A stretch of 64,000 nucleotides of DNA from QHXN01 sp963785125 (GTDB lineage Bacteria > Acidobacteriota > Blastocatellia > Pyrinomonadales > Pyrinomonadaceae): the NCBI GenBank assembly GCA_963785125.1, contig CAWATU010000007.1, positions 806,001-870,000 of the forward strand, written 5' to 3'. This document shows positions 26,137-35,754 of this stretch, in pieces. Position 1 is the first letter of the stretch. The number at the start of each line of letters is the position of its first letter. The notes beneath the pieces are model-generated. The model did no database searches. It was not told the DNA's origin and saw only the letters and a program-made list of their open reading frames with translations. Position numbers and translations under genes: made by a program.

Positions 26137-26159
26137 CTCCCCCAGAGGCGGCGGGGCGT

Positions 26160-27137
26160 CTAAGGGCGTCCATCTTGGCCCTCCAGTTTTTCTAACAGGC
26201 CGTCAATCTCTCGAGTCAGTTCGGCGCGCTTGGCGGACAGTTCGCTTATTCTCTGCTCGTCTTCGAACTGGTGATCCGTGTCAGTCCTGATAGCCCACTG
26301 CAACCGGAGACGCTTGATTCTCTCGTTGAAGACGGAAACTGCAGCCTTTCGTTCCTCTATCTCCGCCAAGAGTCGGGCATGTTCGCCGCTACTGCTGGTT
26401 ATCCGGGGCGTCTCCGCGGTAAAACGGACACCGTGCTGCTTCAGCCGCGCCTTTACGTCAGCGTAGGCTAAAATGGCCCTCTTACGGGCGGACTTTGCCG
26501 TTAAATCGAGCAGCATAGAGAAGACGGCGTGGAGCGGCTCCACGGTGTTATAAAGGATCCTCCGGACTTCCTTTTCAAATGAGTCCGCCCCCGACGGATC
26601 GCTTTCAAAGTGTAGCTGCCAGAGAACGACGTGCCGTAGAAATTTGAGCAGATCCTCGCTATCCGCGTTCAGGGTGGTTTCGAGGGAATCGAGCAACTCC
26701 CGCGAGCCTTTTGTCAGCCGCGACAGAAACTCTTTGTGTGAGGGCGCCGTCTCCGCGGCGATGAGTAACTTGCTCAGGTCATCCAGCCTCGTGGTGCTCC
26801 TCACGGCTAGGGTGAGCCTGCCCCCGCCCTCGGCGCGGTCAAAGCCGTCGCCCTTGTACTGCCTGTAGAAGTGTGTCCACAGGGCCCTCCAGGCGTCTGA
26901 GTTCGGGGCGACTGCGGTCTTCGACTGGATGTATTCTTTCCGCCCGCTTTCGTAAGTGACGACGGTGTCGTCCACTTCCTCGGGTGCCTCCGGGCGCACG
27001 GACACGATCCTGCCCCAAGACGGCGGCTCCGTACTCTCCCCCGTGAGCATGTGGGCGAGTTTCAACACCGTCACACAATTCTGGAAGTAAATCCCCTCCT
27101 GAGTGGTGGGGCCTCCGCGCTCGGGTCTGAACGACAT
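26160..27137 (-). CDS. Cap4/DUF4297-like nuclease with a C-terminal coiled coil
   Basis: ATG 27137 is preceded by GGAGG. The N-terminal region matches the PD-(D/E)xK fold of Cap4/DUF4297 effectors: TQEGIYFQNCV (Gln19), then acidic residues in EEVDDTVVTY (Asp56, Asp57), then the QxK motif YIQSKTA (Gln71, Lys73). Residues about 240-320 form a heptad-rich coiled coil (LLAEIEERKAAVSVFNERIK onward), likely for assembly with the other subunits. In CBASS and related systems this nuclease domain degrades DNA when activated. First gene of the four-gene operon, and its only member with a recognisable effector. Confident on the nuclease fold, less on its exact family. Confidence 0.75.
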   Translation of the reverse strand: MSFRPERGGPTTQEGIYFQNCVTVLKLAHMLTGESTEPPSWGRIVSVRPEAPEEVDDTVVTYESGRKEYIQSKTAVAPNSDAWRALWTHFYRQYKGDGFDRAEGGGRLTLAVRSTTRLDDLSKLLIAAETAPSHKEFLSRLTKGSRELLDSLETTLNADSEDLLKFLRHVVLWQLHFESDPSGADSFEKEVRRILYNTVEPLHAVFSMLLDLTAKSARKRAILAYADVKARLKQHGVRFTAETPRITSSSGEHARLLAEIEERKAAVSVFNERIKRLRLQWAIRTDTDHQFEDEQRISELSAKRAELTREIDGLLEKLEGQDGRP

Positions 27138-27458
27138 GTCACCGCCTCCAAACAGATGTGGCTATGCTAACCCTAAAGAATTAAACCGGGCCACACGTCA
27201 GTTCTAAGAAGATGAATGTGGTCGCCCGTTAGGCCCGATTTGAAGACTTGCGAGATACCCTATGGGTGTGAGACTAAGAAGACAGGTAATTCGATAGCAT
27301 TACGCATCTGTCGGAACACCGTGAAAATATGCCTTCCGACCTCATAATGTCAACAGTTAAAGGTTCTTAGGATTGTCAGGCAGAAGGCCTAACGGTGCCC
27401 GCAGCACCTTCGTGCTCTACCCATTACGGCGACGTTCATCCTGCGAGAGAGAGCGGTC
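27138..27458. other. Intergenic region between the nuclease module and the next gene
   Basis: 321 bp, upstream of the four-gene module (minus strand) and downstream of the 452-residue gene. I find no open frame of note, no strong hairpin with a T-tract and no tRNA-like fold. It probably holds the promoter of the nuclease operon. Confidence 0.4.
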
Positions 27459-28817
27459 TTACGTCAAGACTTCTGAAAACATGTTGAAAAAGTCATCCTC
27501 ACTCAGTGCTGTCCGTGGAATCCCTCGGTAATACTCGGTACCGTTGAGCGCAAAATAGGCATAGCTACCGTCGGCGGCCGTCGGCACGTACCAGACATTG
27601 GCTCCCTCTCTCCGGAGGAGCGCATCAACGAAACGCTTCCATATTTTCTTAGGTAAGTGCCTGCTGCCGAAAGCCGCCGTAGTCTCGTGGGCAGAATCGA
27701 AGATCAGGATCAAGCATTTAATCGATCGGCTGTTAATGCGCGCTAAGAGCCCGCGGTGGGGAAGTCGATCTTTGGGTTCCATGCGGTAATAAACGAAAGT
27801 ATAATTGCCGGGCAGGCTCCGCATCGGCACATCCATATTCCTTATATCTTCGAATGACTGTTGCACTTGCCTCATCGACTCGAAAAGAAACTCGATAAGG
27901 TATGTCGAAACCGCCGGGTGCCACAGATGTCTAAAAGCGAATAAGATTCTCTTCAGCGTCAGATAGCTAGGATGCCCCGTAATCACGGGTTCTTTAGCCT
28001 GAAGTATGGATTGCTTGATCATCTGCGTCGCTTCCGGAATTATTTTATCCGGGAAGCCGTACTTAATTCGCCTTTCAATCTTTGTGAGGTAAGTGTCCCA
28101 TTCTTTTTCAAGGTCGCTCGTCGCCTGTTCGACCTCATAGCTTTGGCATTCACCCCAGCCGACGCACGCCGATACCAGACAAGCTTCCACCACCGCACGT
28201 TTCCACTGAGGGTGCAAAGGCTCGAACACAAATCCAGGATGGATGAACTCCGCGGCGTTGAGGCTCTTCAGGATGTTGTACAGGTGGTCGAAGCTAGCCC
28301 CACCTTCTGAATCAATGGAGTTAATCTCGCGCAATAGTTGGGCAACCGATCTCACACCGGAGCGGTCGCTATAGCGGCTCAGATGTTGCTCGAAAACGAG
28401 CTGAGAGGCTGACGGGACTGTGCGGGTTCCATGAAATGAGTGCTCGTCATATACCTTGATAAAAGCGGGGTTACTGCTGCGCCCTCCAATGCCGATGAGT
28501 ATTGAACCGATTAGTCCAGGGTTTAATTGGCTAGGCAACTCGTCCGGCGACCCATGGATAACATGCTCATCGTAAGGCGGTAAATAATCTACTGGCTCGT
28601 AGCAAGAGCGGAGCAGAAGACCCGCGAAATAATTGTCGAGGCTGGGATTCTTACGCGTCACAAACTTCGGCACGGGACCTGCCAGCATCTCACCTTCCCG
28701 AAGTCCCATTTGGCGACGGAGGCAGTTAGAGGCAGATAGAGTTATTCGACTGATGAGCGAGCCAGGCCCAGATGGCCGTATCCTAACGTGAGGTGGCTGA
28801 ATTTCCTTTAGATTCAT
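27459..28817 (-). CDS. Uncharacterised 452-residue protein next to the tniQ genes
   Basis: ATG 28817. The N-terminal region has KFVTRKNPSLDNYFAGLLLR, YLPPYDEHVIHGSP and LNPGLIGSILIGIGG, a strongly patterned block suggesting a nucleotide- or metal-binding enzyme fold. The C-terminal region alternates strands and helices (SIKCLILIFDSAHETTAAFG; NVWYVPTAADGSYAYFALNG). I cannot assign a family. It follows tniQ in the position tnsE holds in Tn7, but its sequence gives no reason to call it TnsE. It could be a single-gene cargo or a targeting accessory. Confidence 0.7.
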   Translation of the reverse strand: MNLKEIQPPHVRIRPSGPGSLISRITLSASNCLRRQMGLREGEMLAGPVPKFVTRKNPSLDNYFAGLLLRSCYEPVDYLPPYDEHVIHGSPDELPSQLNPGLIGSILIGIGGRSSNPAFIKVYDEHSFHGTRTVPSASQLVFEQHLSRYSDRSGVRSVAQLLREINSIDSEGGASFDHLYNILKSLNAAEFIHPGFVFEPLHPQWKRAVVEACLVSACVGWGECQSYEVEQATSDLEKEWDTYLTKIERRIKYGFPDKIIPEATQMIKQSILQAKEPVITGHPSYLTLKRILFAFRHLWHPAVSTYLIEFLFESMRQVQQSFEDIRNMDVPMRSLPGNYTFVYYRMEPKDRLPHRGLLARINSRSIKCLILIFDSAHETTAAFGSRHLPKKIWKRFVDALLRREGANVWYVPTAADGSYAYFALNGTEYYRGIPRTALSEDDFFNMFSEVLT

Positions 28818-30750
28818 AAAGCATCTACATAAAGGCTAATGTTCCTTCTAACAGATAACGAAAAGAGCATGTCACTCAAATATAAAGACTTACTGGGAAG
28901 GAACCATTTATGCGGGGATGGCTCATAGTGAAGTTGAGCCCGAAGAAGATACTCCGGACAGGCCGAATTCAGTACGCGCCGGAATCTACCAACTTTGCAG
29001 CTATATTTCAATTAAATTTTTCAAGAGTGAAGACAGAATGCCAATTCTCAGACTCTTTATTTAAACGGTTAGAGTCGTTAAACCTGCAATATGTATTCTA
29101 TTCAGGTCGGCCTTCCTAAATACGTACTGACGTCCCCCATCAGTCTTCGGACCGGAAATCGGCCGAACTCCTCCCGTGATGAGTAACTTGATGAGGTGGC
29201 TGGAGGTTATACCCATCCGTGCGGCAGCTTTCGCTGGAAGGAAATACATCGTCTGAAAGCGCTCCAAGTCGTCTTTACTGATCAGCAAGTCTTGATAGTG
29301 ATCTTCTGTCCGGTCACGGCTAGTAAGAATTCCGCACTTCGACAGGAAGTAGATAACATCTCTTGTGACTTCTAAGTGCTTAGCGGCTTCCGTAGCGGTA
29401 AATACTGTCCCGAGTTGTGACTGGCGCTGCGTACCCGCATAGTTCACTACTTGCATCTTTGAGAAGAGCAAGGATGCAAGACCGGGCTTTGCACTTTCTC
29501 TACATGGGGTGATTCTTCTGTCAAGAATATCTCTTATAAATTGTCCCAAGCTAACGTTCACACGGCCGAGTCTCCTTAGAGCCATTAGAAGGCCTATTAA
29601 GTCTTTGGGTGCTATAACGTCTTGTGAGGGTGCCACCGTTTCCCTAACTGAACGAAGGAGACCGCTTACATCCTCCTCTCTAAATCTCCAATCACTGCAC
29701 CCATCCATTGTGGGACCGCGAAGAGGCTTGAGTAGTTGACAGTTTATTAACTCTAAGACCCGCTTATGTGAAAGTCCTAATAGGCCTTCTACCTGTTTCA
29801 AGTACAAAGAGTGATCAAGTTCTCGCTTAAATGCTAAGAGGCTCTGTCGTTCAATTAGAATCAATCGTGAGCGCCCTTGACAGCGCACGATCGCCCTGAA
29901 TTGACCGGCGGATACAAGCTTATCAACACTGACCACACCCATCTTTAATAGTTCCTTCGCTTCCCGCCGTGATGCGTAACGCCCGCTCCGCCGTACGGTT
30001 TCATTAATTCGCTTTAGATGTGCCGCGTATCCACCATTCCACTGGGTAGTGAGGTACTCCTCGAAAGCCCTCCGCATGAAGTCGAGGGGTGCCCCTCCGA
30101 GTTGCCTGTAAAGAGCTGATTTGTATTCCGCGAAATCTTTCCGCAGACCATACACAGCTTGAATCCCCGCCACCTGGCCCCGCCGCCATTCTAAGAAGGA
30201 GAAATATTTATGCGGCCAATCTTCAAAGACAGACCATGCTTTACAAAGCAGCGCATGAAGTTCAGCATTTCTTAGTGAAGGGGCTAAATGCTTACCCTTC
30301 GTATCTATGCGTCCCTTAAATTGACCAGCAATGAAGAATAACGCGGATAAGTAATGCTTTAAGTCAAGCTTTAACAGCGGATTTGTTACCTTGGAGTATT
30401 TTCTACAGGCATATTTGATGGGCTGTTTACAGAGTAGATGAACCCGCTCAGCTACTCTCAGCTCTAAGCCTTCGACTGGCAACGGAGTATATTCACGCCA
30501 ATCAAATTTACACTGACAACAGCTGATCTTACGTCGATTCCAAGATAAACGTTTTCCACAAGATGGGCATTCATCTAATAATGAGCATCTGTGGATTGGA
30601 CAGGCTGTTACCGGAGACAGATCCCAAACCCTACGGACATATTGAGCCTCTTGTAAACATGATGGGCAGACCTTTGGATACCGCAAACGTATTAGGTATC
30701 GAGGTATCGGCGCACCCGATATAAGGTATTCGCCTGCACCTCTCTGTTTA

Positions 30751-31755
30751 CAGCGCAGTTCAGTTGAATGCGACCGGCGCGCAAGAGTAAGCTGACAGCC
30801 ATGCGTGCCTACTCTGTAGACCTCCGGGAGAAAGTGGTCGCAGCGGTCGAGCGCGGCGACTCGACTATCGAAGAAGTCGCCGCCTCGTTCGGCGTCGGCC
30901 GGACCTTCGTCAAGAAGATGCTGCGCCAGCACAGGGAGACGGGCGACCTCCGTCCCCGCCCGCACGGCGGCGGGCAGACCCGCCGCCTCTCCGACAAGCA
31001 CCTCAAGCTGCTGCGCCGGGAGGTCGAGCGCAGCCCCGACAAGACGGCCGCGGCGCTGCGCGACCACCTCGCGGAGCGGGGCGGGGTCTCTGTGAGTCGC
31101 CCGACCGTCACCCGCGCGCTGTCACGGCTCGGGCTGTCGCGTAAAAAAAACGCTGGCGGCGAGTGAGCGCAACCCCTATAAGCGCGGCTGGTACTGGCGC
31201 AGGGTGCGCGGGATGCACCACCGCCGCTTCATCTTCCTTGACGAGTCGGCGGTACATACGGCGATGACTCCGACGCACGGGCGCGCCCCCGTGGGCGAGC
31301 GGGTCGTGGACTCGGCGCCGCGCAACTACGGCGAGCAGACTTCCATCCTCGGGGCGCTCTCTTACGGGCGCGGACTGGTGGCGACGATGACGCTGACCGG
31401 GGCCGTGGACACCCTCGCCTTCGATGCTTACCTCGTGCGGATGCTCAGGCCGCGGCTGCGCAAGGGCGACGTCCTCGTGCTCGACAACCTCAACGTCCAC
31501 AAGTCGAGCCAAGTGGAGACGGTCGCCGCACAGCGTGGCGCACGAGTGATCTGGTTGCCGCCCTACTCGCCCGACTTCTCGCCCATCGAGCAGTGCTGGT
31601 CAAAGCTCAAGACTAGCTTGCGGGCGGCGAAGGCGCGTACGCGCGAAGAGCTGGAGCGGGCGCTGGCACGTGCCATCGGCCAAGTCACGAGATCGAACAT
31701 TCGCGGCTGGTTCAAGCATTGTGGTTACAAGGTCGCATCCGCATGAACACCGCTG
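30751..31755 (+). mobile_element. IS630-family insertion sequence (copy 2) inside tniQ
   Basis: 1005 bp, with imperfect 25-bp inverted repeats: CAGCGCAGTTCAGTTGAATG... at 30751-30775 and the complement of CAGCGGTGTTCATGCGGATG... at 31731-31755 (19 of 25 match). It is flanked by TA at 30749-30750 and 31756-31757. Its sequence differs clearly from copy 1 at 3631, so it is a separate lineage of the same family. Confidence 0.9.
30801..31746 (+). CDS. IS630-family transposase (frame change at A8)
   Basis: Start ATG 30801 (MRAYSVDLREKVVAAVERGD). The helix-turn-helix half continues through FGVGRTFVKKMLRQHR and VSRPTVTRALSRLGLSRKK to an A8 run at 31143-31150. The DDE half is in the +1 frame: FIFLDESAVHTAMT (Asp), DVLVLDNLNVHKSS (Asp), YSPDFSPIEQCWSKLK (Glu). 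Both IS630 elements here need the same shift at the same A8, so one full-length product by slippage or frameshifting is expected. Unlike copy 1 there is no other stop, so this copy may be active. Confidence 0.88.
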
Positions 31756-32060
31756 TAGTAGATACGGGTGAATACAAAAGCGCTCTTAATATGTTCGCCC
31801 TTACGCCAGTAAGTTGTGCAAGCGAAGAAAGCCGTAAAGAATCTTGTAAAGGGAATGATGGGGTTGGCCGCAGATAACTTCTTATTTTCGCCGCCTGTAG
31901 AATCCACGAAGGTGAGTCGAGTAAGTTTGCTTCGGTGAGCCGTAGAATAAACCCAATGAAACTTTCATCTAATAAAGGGGTAGGTCTAACCAGTAATCTG
32001 CCAGGTTCAAACATTAAATACCCCTTCTATATATTCCTGATTTATTTTGTGATGAGAGCC

Positions 32061-34580
32061 CTAATCACGGCTTTTATAGAGTAGATTTGCCACATCTCTT
32101 TTCAAATATAGGTAGTGTCGAGATCCATCGATTTGCGGCCCGCAGACGGCCCTAAGCTTGCCAGAAACAGTCCAATCGTTAACACAAGAGGCGCCAACGC
32201 CGAAGGCCACTGCTACCTCTGACGAGTTCAGAACTTCGTTTTTAAGGTTGGCCAATTTCTCATTTAGCTTGATGAGGGCTTCTACCTCTTCAATGTGAAG
32301 GTAGTAGGTATTACGTTCCCCTTCAGCTCTTACCCTCCTCAGCCGGCCTGTATATACATACCTGTAATAAAAATCCCTGACCGTCTCTCCTAACATTTTC
32401 GCCGCAACTTGCTTTGAAATTAGCCCCCTGTAGTCAATGGCACGCCTTTTAACTTTTTCAACCAAGTGACTGTTAAAGCATAATCTGCCACTTTTAATGG
32501 GCTGGTGTTTGCGACTAACGTATGGCTTGAGAATACCCCTATTAACCAAGTCATGTAATTCTTTTTCGCTTATATCCAAGGTGATAGCTGTTTGGTCTAT
32601 ACTTAGGAGTTTTGGTGGATAATACCTGTTAGCACTTTGAACTCGTGCGGTCGAAATTAAGGTTTCTACATCTACCTTTGTGAGATCAGCCTGCTTAAAA
32701 ATATATATTCTCCCGCCATCCACTTTCCGTCCTGTAACAGGGTGAATATCTTTATCTCGAAGTGAGTCAATCAAAAATCCACAGCTGACGTTCAGTTCTT
32801 TAGCAAGTTTTGAGCCGAATATGTACGTGGCGTCAAACCGCTCAATCTCGGACCTCGTAATCAACAAGTCGATAAAACCTTCATGCAGCGCTTCCTGCTT
32901 GTATAGAAGCTCTTTATGAATGAGAAAGTAAACAGTATCCTTTGCCACCCCCCAATATCTGGATAACTCACGAGCATCAAAAGTTTCACCGGTATACTTC
33001 TGCCGCTGGGCGCGCAGGTAGTTCGTAATTTCCTCTTTGGAATAAAGAAGAGAGGGAAGCTTTATCTCGTCCCTACTACGGTATCCGGAAATTTCCCCTG
33101 TCGAGATTGCTCTCACGAGCTGGCCGATGCCGAGATTGAAATACCCGAACTTGACTGCTACCCATTTGTAACTAACAAACTTTACATTAGAGGAGGCATC
33201 TATCCGTTTTATTTTATTCTGGATCTTGTTCGTTAAACTGCGGACCTCTTTATGACTAAATTTCCATTTGTTACATGGGTCAACCCTGGGATCAAATATA
33301 GGAGATAGCAACTTCTTATCGACCAAGTCTGAGGCGTAATTTTGCGAAATGCCGAGTAGCAATGCCACGTCTTTTAAACTTTTGGCCTTGTCGTACAGAC
33401 GTTTAAATCTTCTAAGGCTAGATACTTTGACAAGCTTTATGCTGCAATTCTTTCTGCTGGATACTTCAACCTCTAACGCCCCCTTTTCAACAAGGTACTC
33501 AAACCTGTCATAAGAAATCCTTAGCGCCGCTACCGCCTCTGCAGGAGAGGCATAATTCTTATTGCGCCGAGCAGCCTTACTAATTGTGCGAATAGATGAA
33601 ACATAGCCACCTTTCCATCTTGTGAGGAGATATTCCTCGAACGCTTCTCGCAAAAAGCTTAATCCATCGGAAGGGAGTCCCTTATAAAGACTCTGTCTGT
33701 ACGGACCGAAATCAACTTTTAGACCTTTTCCAACACCATCTTTGTTTCTTTGCTCTCTAACCCAGTCCAAAAATGAAAAATATTTATTAGGCCAATCTTC
33801 AAAAACCAAAAATGCTTTATGAACAAGTGAATGAAGTTCTGCATTTGTTTTAAGCGACAAGGAGCCGAGCAAACCATCACTTCTTAGCAATCTACGAGCA
33901 ATAAAGTAGACGGCGCATATCAAATCCTCGAAACTTAATGGTGAAAGAGGTGTACGCTCGATTAACGACCTCGAGCCACACTTGCGCCTTGATAAGCCAC
34001 AGAGTAAATGTGCCTGCTTGGAAACTTGAAGTTCACTCTCTTGGATAGGGCTTTCCTCTGCTACATCACGCCAGTCATATTTGCAAGGGCAGCAACTTAG
34101 TTCCTTGCGGTTCCAAGAAATTGTCTCTCCGCATTTTGGACATTTATCTAAAAGCATCCGTCGGTGAGTTGGACACGCCGTAACGAGAGCTAACTCCCAA
34201 ATCTTGCGACAGTAAACTGCTTCACGAATGCATTGCGGGCAAATCTTTGGCTGTCTTAAGCGAAATATATACTCTGGGACTGGCCACCCGTATAAAAAGG
34301 CTCTGGAAGTAGTGTTTTGATTCTTAGTAATAGGATATCTAAGATATTCCAAGTGCTTTACGTCGAGTCCGGTTAGTCCGACAAGAGCAGACCAATCAGC
34401 CACCTCATTGATAGCCAAGCCGTACCCATAAACAATTTTCCCAAGTCCTGCTTTCTGTGTTATCCAAGTTGGGGTATCACAAACGTTGAGTTCTGCCAAA
34501 CGCAATAGAAATCCCAAGAAGCTTTCGTCTATTTTGGGTTTAGGCCTGAGCAGTAATCTTTTGGACTCTGTTATTGTCAA
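32061..34580 (-). CDS. tniQ: TniQ/TnsD-like target-site selector with a tandem HTH array
   Basis: 839 residues from ATG 34580. Residues 8-175 are the TniQ domain: PKIDESFLGFLLRLAELNVC, then zinc ligands CPQC (114-117), CPTH (136-139), CPKC (147-150) and CCPCKYDW (163 on). From about residue 340 to the end it carries six or seven helix-turn-helix or excisionase-like units, such as VALLLGISQNYASDLVDKKL, LSRYWGVAKDTVYFLIHKE and VAVAFGVGASCVNDWTVSGK. Two are capped by a repeated motif (TGRKVDGGRIYIFKQADL; CGPQIDGSRHYLYLKRDV). TniQ/TnsD proteins read a fixed chromosomal sequence and hand it to TnsC. This is the intact selector and the best candidate for recognising the dcd 3' end. Its base composition is more AT-rich than the cargo. 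Confidence 0.92.
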   Translation of the reverse strand: MTITESKRLLLRPKPKIDESFLGFLLRLAELNVCDTPTWITQKAGLGKIVYGYGLAINEVADWSALVGLTGLDVKHLEYLRYPITKNQNTTSRAFLYGWPVPEYIFRLRQPKICPQCIREAVYCRKIWELALVTACPTHRRMLLDKCPKCGETISWNRKELSCCPCKYDWRDVAEESPIQESELQVSKQAHLLCGLSRRKCGSRSLIERTPLSPLSFEDLICAVYFIARRLLRSDGLLGSLSLKTNAELHSLVHKAFLVFEDWPNKYFSFLDWVREQRNKDGVGKGLKVDFGPYRQSLYKGLPSDGLSFLREAFEEYLLTRWKGGYVSSIRTISKAARRNKNYASPAEAVAALRISYDRFEYLVEKGALEVEVSSRKNCSIKLVKVSSLRRFKRLYDKAKSLKDVALLLGISQNYASDLVDKKLLSPIFDPRVDPCNKWKFSHKEVRSLTNKIQNKIKRIDASSNVKFVSYKWVAVKFGYFNLGIGQLVRAISTGEISGYRSRDEIKLPSLLYSKEEITNYLRAQRQKYTGETFDARELSRYWGVAKDTVYFLIHKELLYKQEALHEGFIDLLITRSEIERFDATYIFGSKLAKELNVSCGFLIDSLRDKDIHPVTGRKVDGGRIYIFKQADLTKVDVETLISTARVQSANRYYPPKLLSIDQTAITLDISEKELHDLVNRGILKPYVSRKHQPIKSGRLCFNSHLVEKVKRRAIDYRGLISKQVAAKMLGETVRDFYYRYVYTGRLRRVRAEGERNTYYLHIEEVEALIKLNEKLANLKNEVLNSSEVAVAFGVGASCVNDWTVSGKLRAVCGPQIDGSRHYLYLKRDVANLLYKSRD

Positions 34581-34825
34581 GATGAACTATCACCTACGAT
34601 TAAGAATTCTCAAGCAAGAGTTTTGACTCCTCTTCATTGCCTGACATGCCTGTAATAGCTGGAGGCAGTCCACCAGCCATTGACATCTACCGAACGACCC
34701 TCAATGCGCGGTGTCGTGACTGTTTTTCTGCTGTCGGATATAGGAGAGCAACCCAGGCTTTGACTCGCTCTTGTCGGAGTCTCTCGAAGAACGTTGTTAT
34801 CAGTCTATTGAAGTAGGCTGAATGC

Positions 34826-35743
34826 TTATGGCAAGAACGGATTCTCAATATTGGGTTGATCATGTTGGAACCGCTCCTTATAGGCACGGGCCAATGTTTC
34901 TAAACTAATCAGTTCCTCACCATTGTAGAGGGCAATCATGACCGCACGCCGAATCAGGTTAACGATGCTGGCCACCTTACCCTGCGTGGCACAGTAAATA
35001 CGATAAGCAGTATCCGGGTCGGCTAAGTGAGAGCGATCTTTCAACGGGAGTTGCTTGTCGAGCACAGCAAGGAACCGGCGGAAGTCAGCGCGCAGAGATT
35101 TTTGAATCTCCGGCTTATCATGCTCCCATCCGAACGGCTCTAGTGTTTCGTGAATAGCGAACCTGCGTTTCAACTGTCTGTTAGCTTCTAATATTTTTTC
35201 GCAGTTTGGCATGCCGATCAGCACTATCGGAACTTTCGTTTCATTAATCAACTCTTTCAACCAATCCGAGATGGTCTGAAGAACTTTATTAGAGTCGCGG
35301 TCGATGAAGTGCTGAAACTCATCCAAAATGATCAGCCGGACTTCGCACCTTTTCAACAACTCGTAGAGCCTCAGCGTTTGACTGACGAGTGTCCCGCGTG
35401 GGGCAAAAGGATCTCCCATATTAGCCAAGAGCTTGGTGGCTAGACTCTTGGGCGTCGCTGGCACAGGAATGGTTGCTGATAGCACTGGAATAATGGTGCG
35501 TTCTTTAGCCTCGACACGCGGATGTTGTTGCTCGTACCGGCGGTATAAGGTTGTCTTTCCGGCACCGGTATCACCTTTGATCAGCATGCACTCTGGTTCA
35601 GCCGAATTCATCGAATAAAAGTGACAATGCATAATCTTACTGAGAATCTCTTGGCTGCGTGGGTAGGATACGTAAATCCGCTCGACCATATTGAGGCGCG
35701 CTTCAATGGTCATTCGATCAAAATTTGGGTTCCCCTTTGGCAT
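34826..35743 (-). CDS. tnsC: TnsC/TniB-family AAA+ ATPase
   Basis: 305 residues. ATG 35743 is preceded by AGGAGGG. Walker A IKGDTGAGKTT (56-65), Walker B LIILDEFQHFID (Asp141, Glu142), followed by the sensor segment VPIVLIGMPNCEKIL and the arginine-rich RQLKRRF, all in the order of TniB/TnsC proteins. TnsC forms an ATP-dependent filament on target DNA, connects the TniQ selector to the TnsAB transposase and gives target immunity. It is the shorter, TniB-like type rather than the long Tn7 TnsC. It lies 11 bp after tnsB; a 245-bp gap with no convincing gene separates it from tniQ. Confidence 0.95.
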   Translation of the reverse strand: MPKGNPNFDRMTIEARLNMVERIYVSYPRSQEILSKIMHCHFYSMNSAEPECMLIKGDTGAGKTTLYRRYEQQHPRVEAKERTIIPVLSATIPVPATPKSLATKLLANMGDPFAPRGTLVSQTLRLYELLKRCEVRLIILDEFQHFIDRDSNKVLQTISDWLKELINETKVPIVLIGMPNCEKILEANRQLKRRFAIHETLEPFGWEHDKPEIQKSLRADFRRFLAVLDKQLPLKDRSHLADPDTAYRIYCATQGKVASIVNLIRRAVMIALYNGEELISLETLARAYKERFQHDQPNIENPFLP

Positions 35744-35754
35744 GTTCCCTCCTG

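Larger units (their letters stand above)
29061..32014 (-). pseudogene. tniQ: Second TniQ/TnsD-like target selector, split by an IS630 element
   Basis: The N-terminal part (ATG 32014, MFEPGRLLVRPTPLLDESFI) is interrupted at 31756/30750. Deleting 30751-31757 joins ...LLYSPVST to KQRGAGEYLISG without any frame change, giving a 648-residue protein. It has the TniQ domain with zinc ligands (KVCPSCLQEA, CPIHRCSLLDECPSCGKRLS, CCQCKFDW) and then about four helix-turn-helix units (LLGLSHKRVLELINCQLLKP; ATEAAKHLEVTRDVIYFLSK; AARMGITSSHLIKLLITGG), ending in an SGPKTDGGRQYVFRKADL module. It parallels the intact tniQ upstream. TniQ/TnsD proteins bind the attachment site and recruit TnsC. The IS must abolish this one. 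Confidence 0.9.

Noticed and set aside
28814..29011. 65-codon minus-strand frame upstream of the 452-residue gene
   Set aside because: No start signal and no family-like sequence; treated as non-coding spacer.
34687..34887. 66-codon minus-strand frame overlapping the end of tnsC
   Set aside because: Overlaps the conserved tnsC C-terminus in another frame, with no ribosome site or motif.
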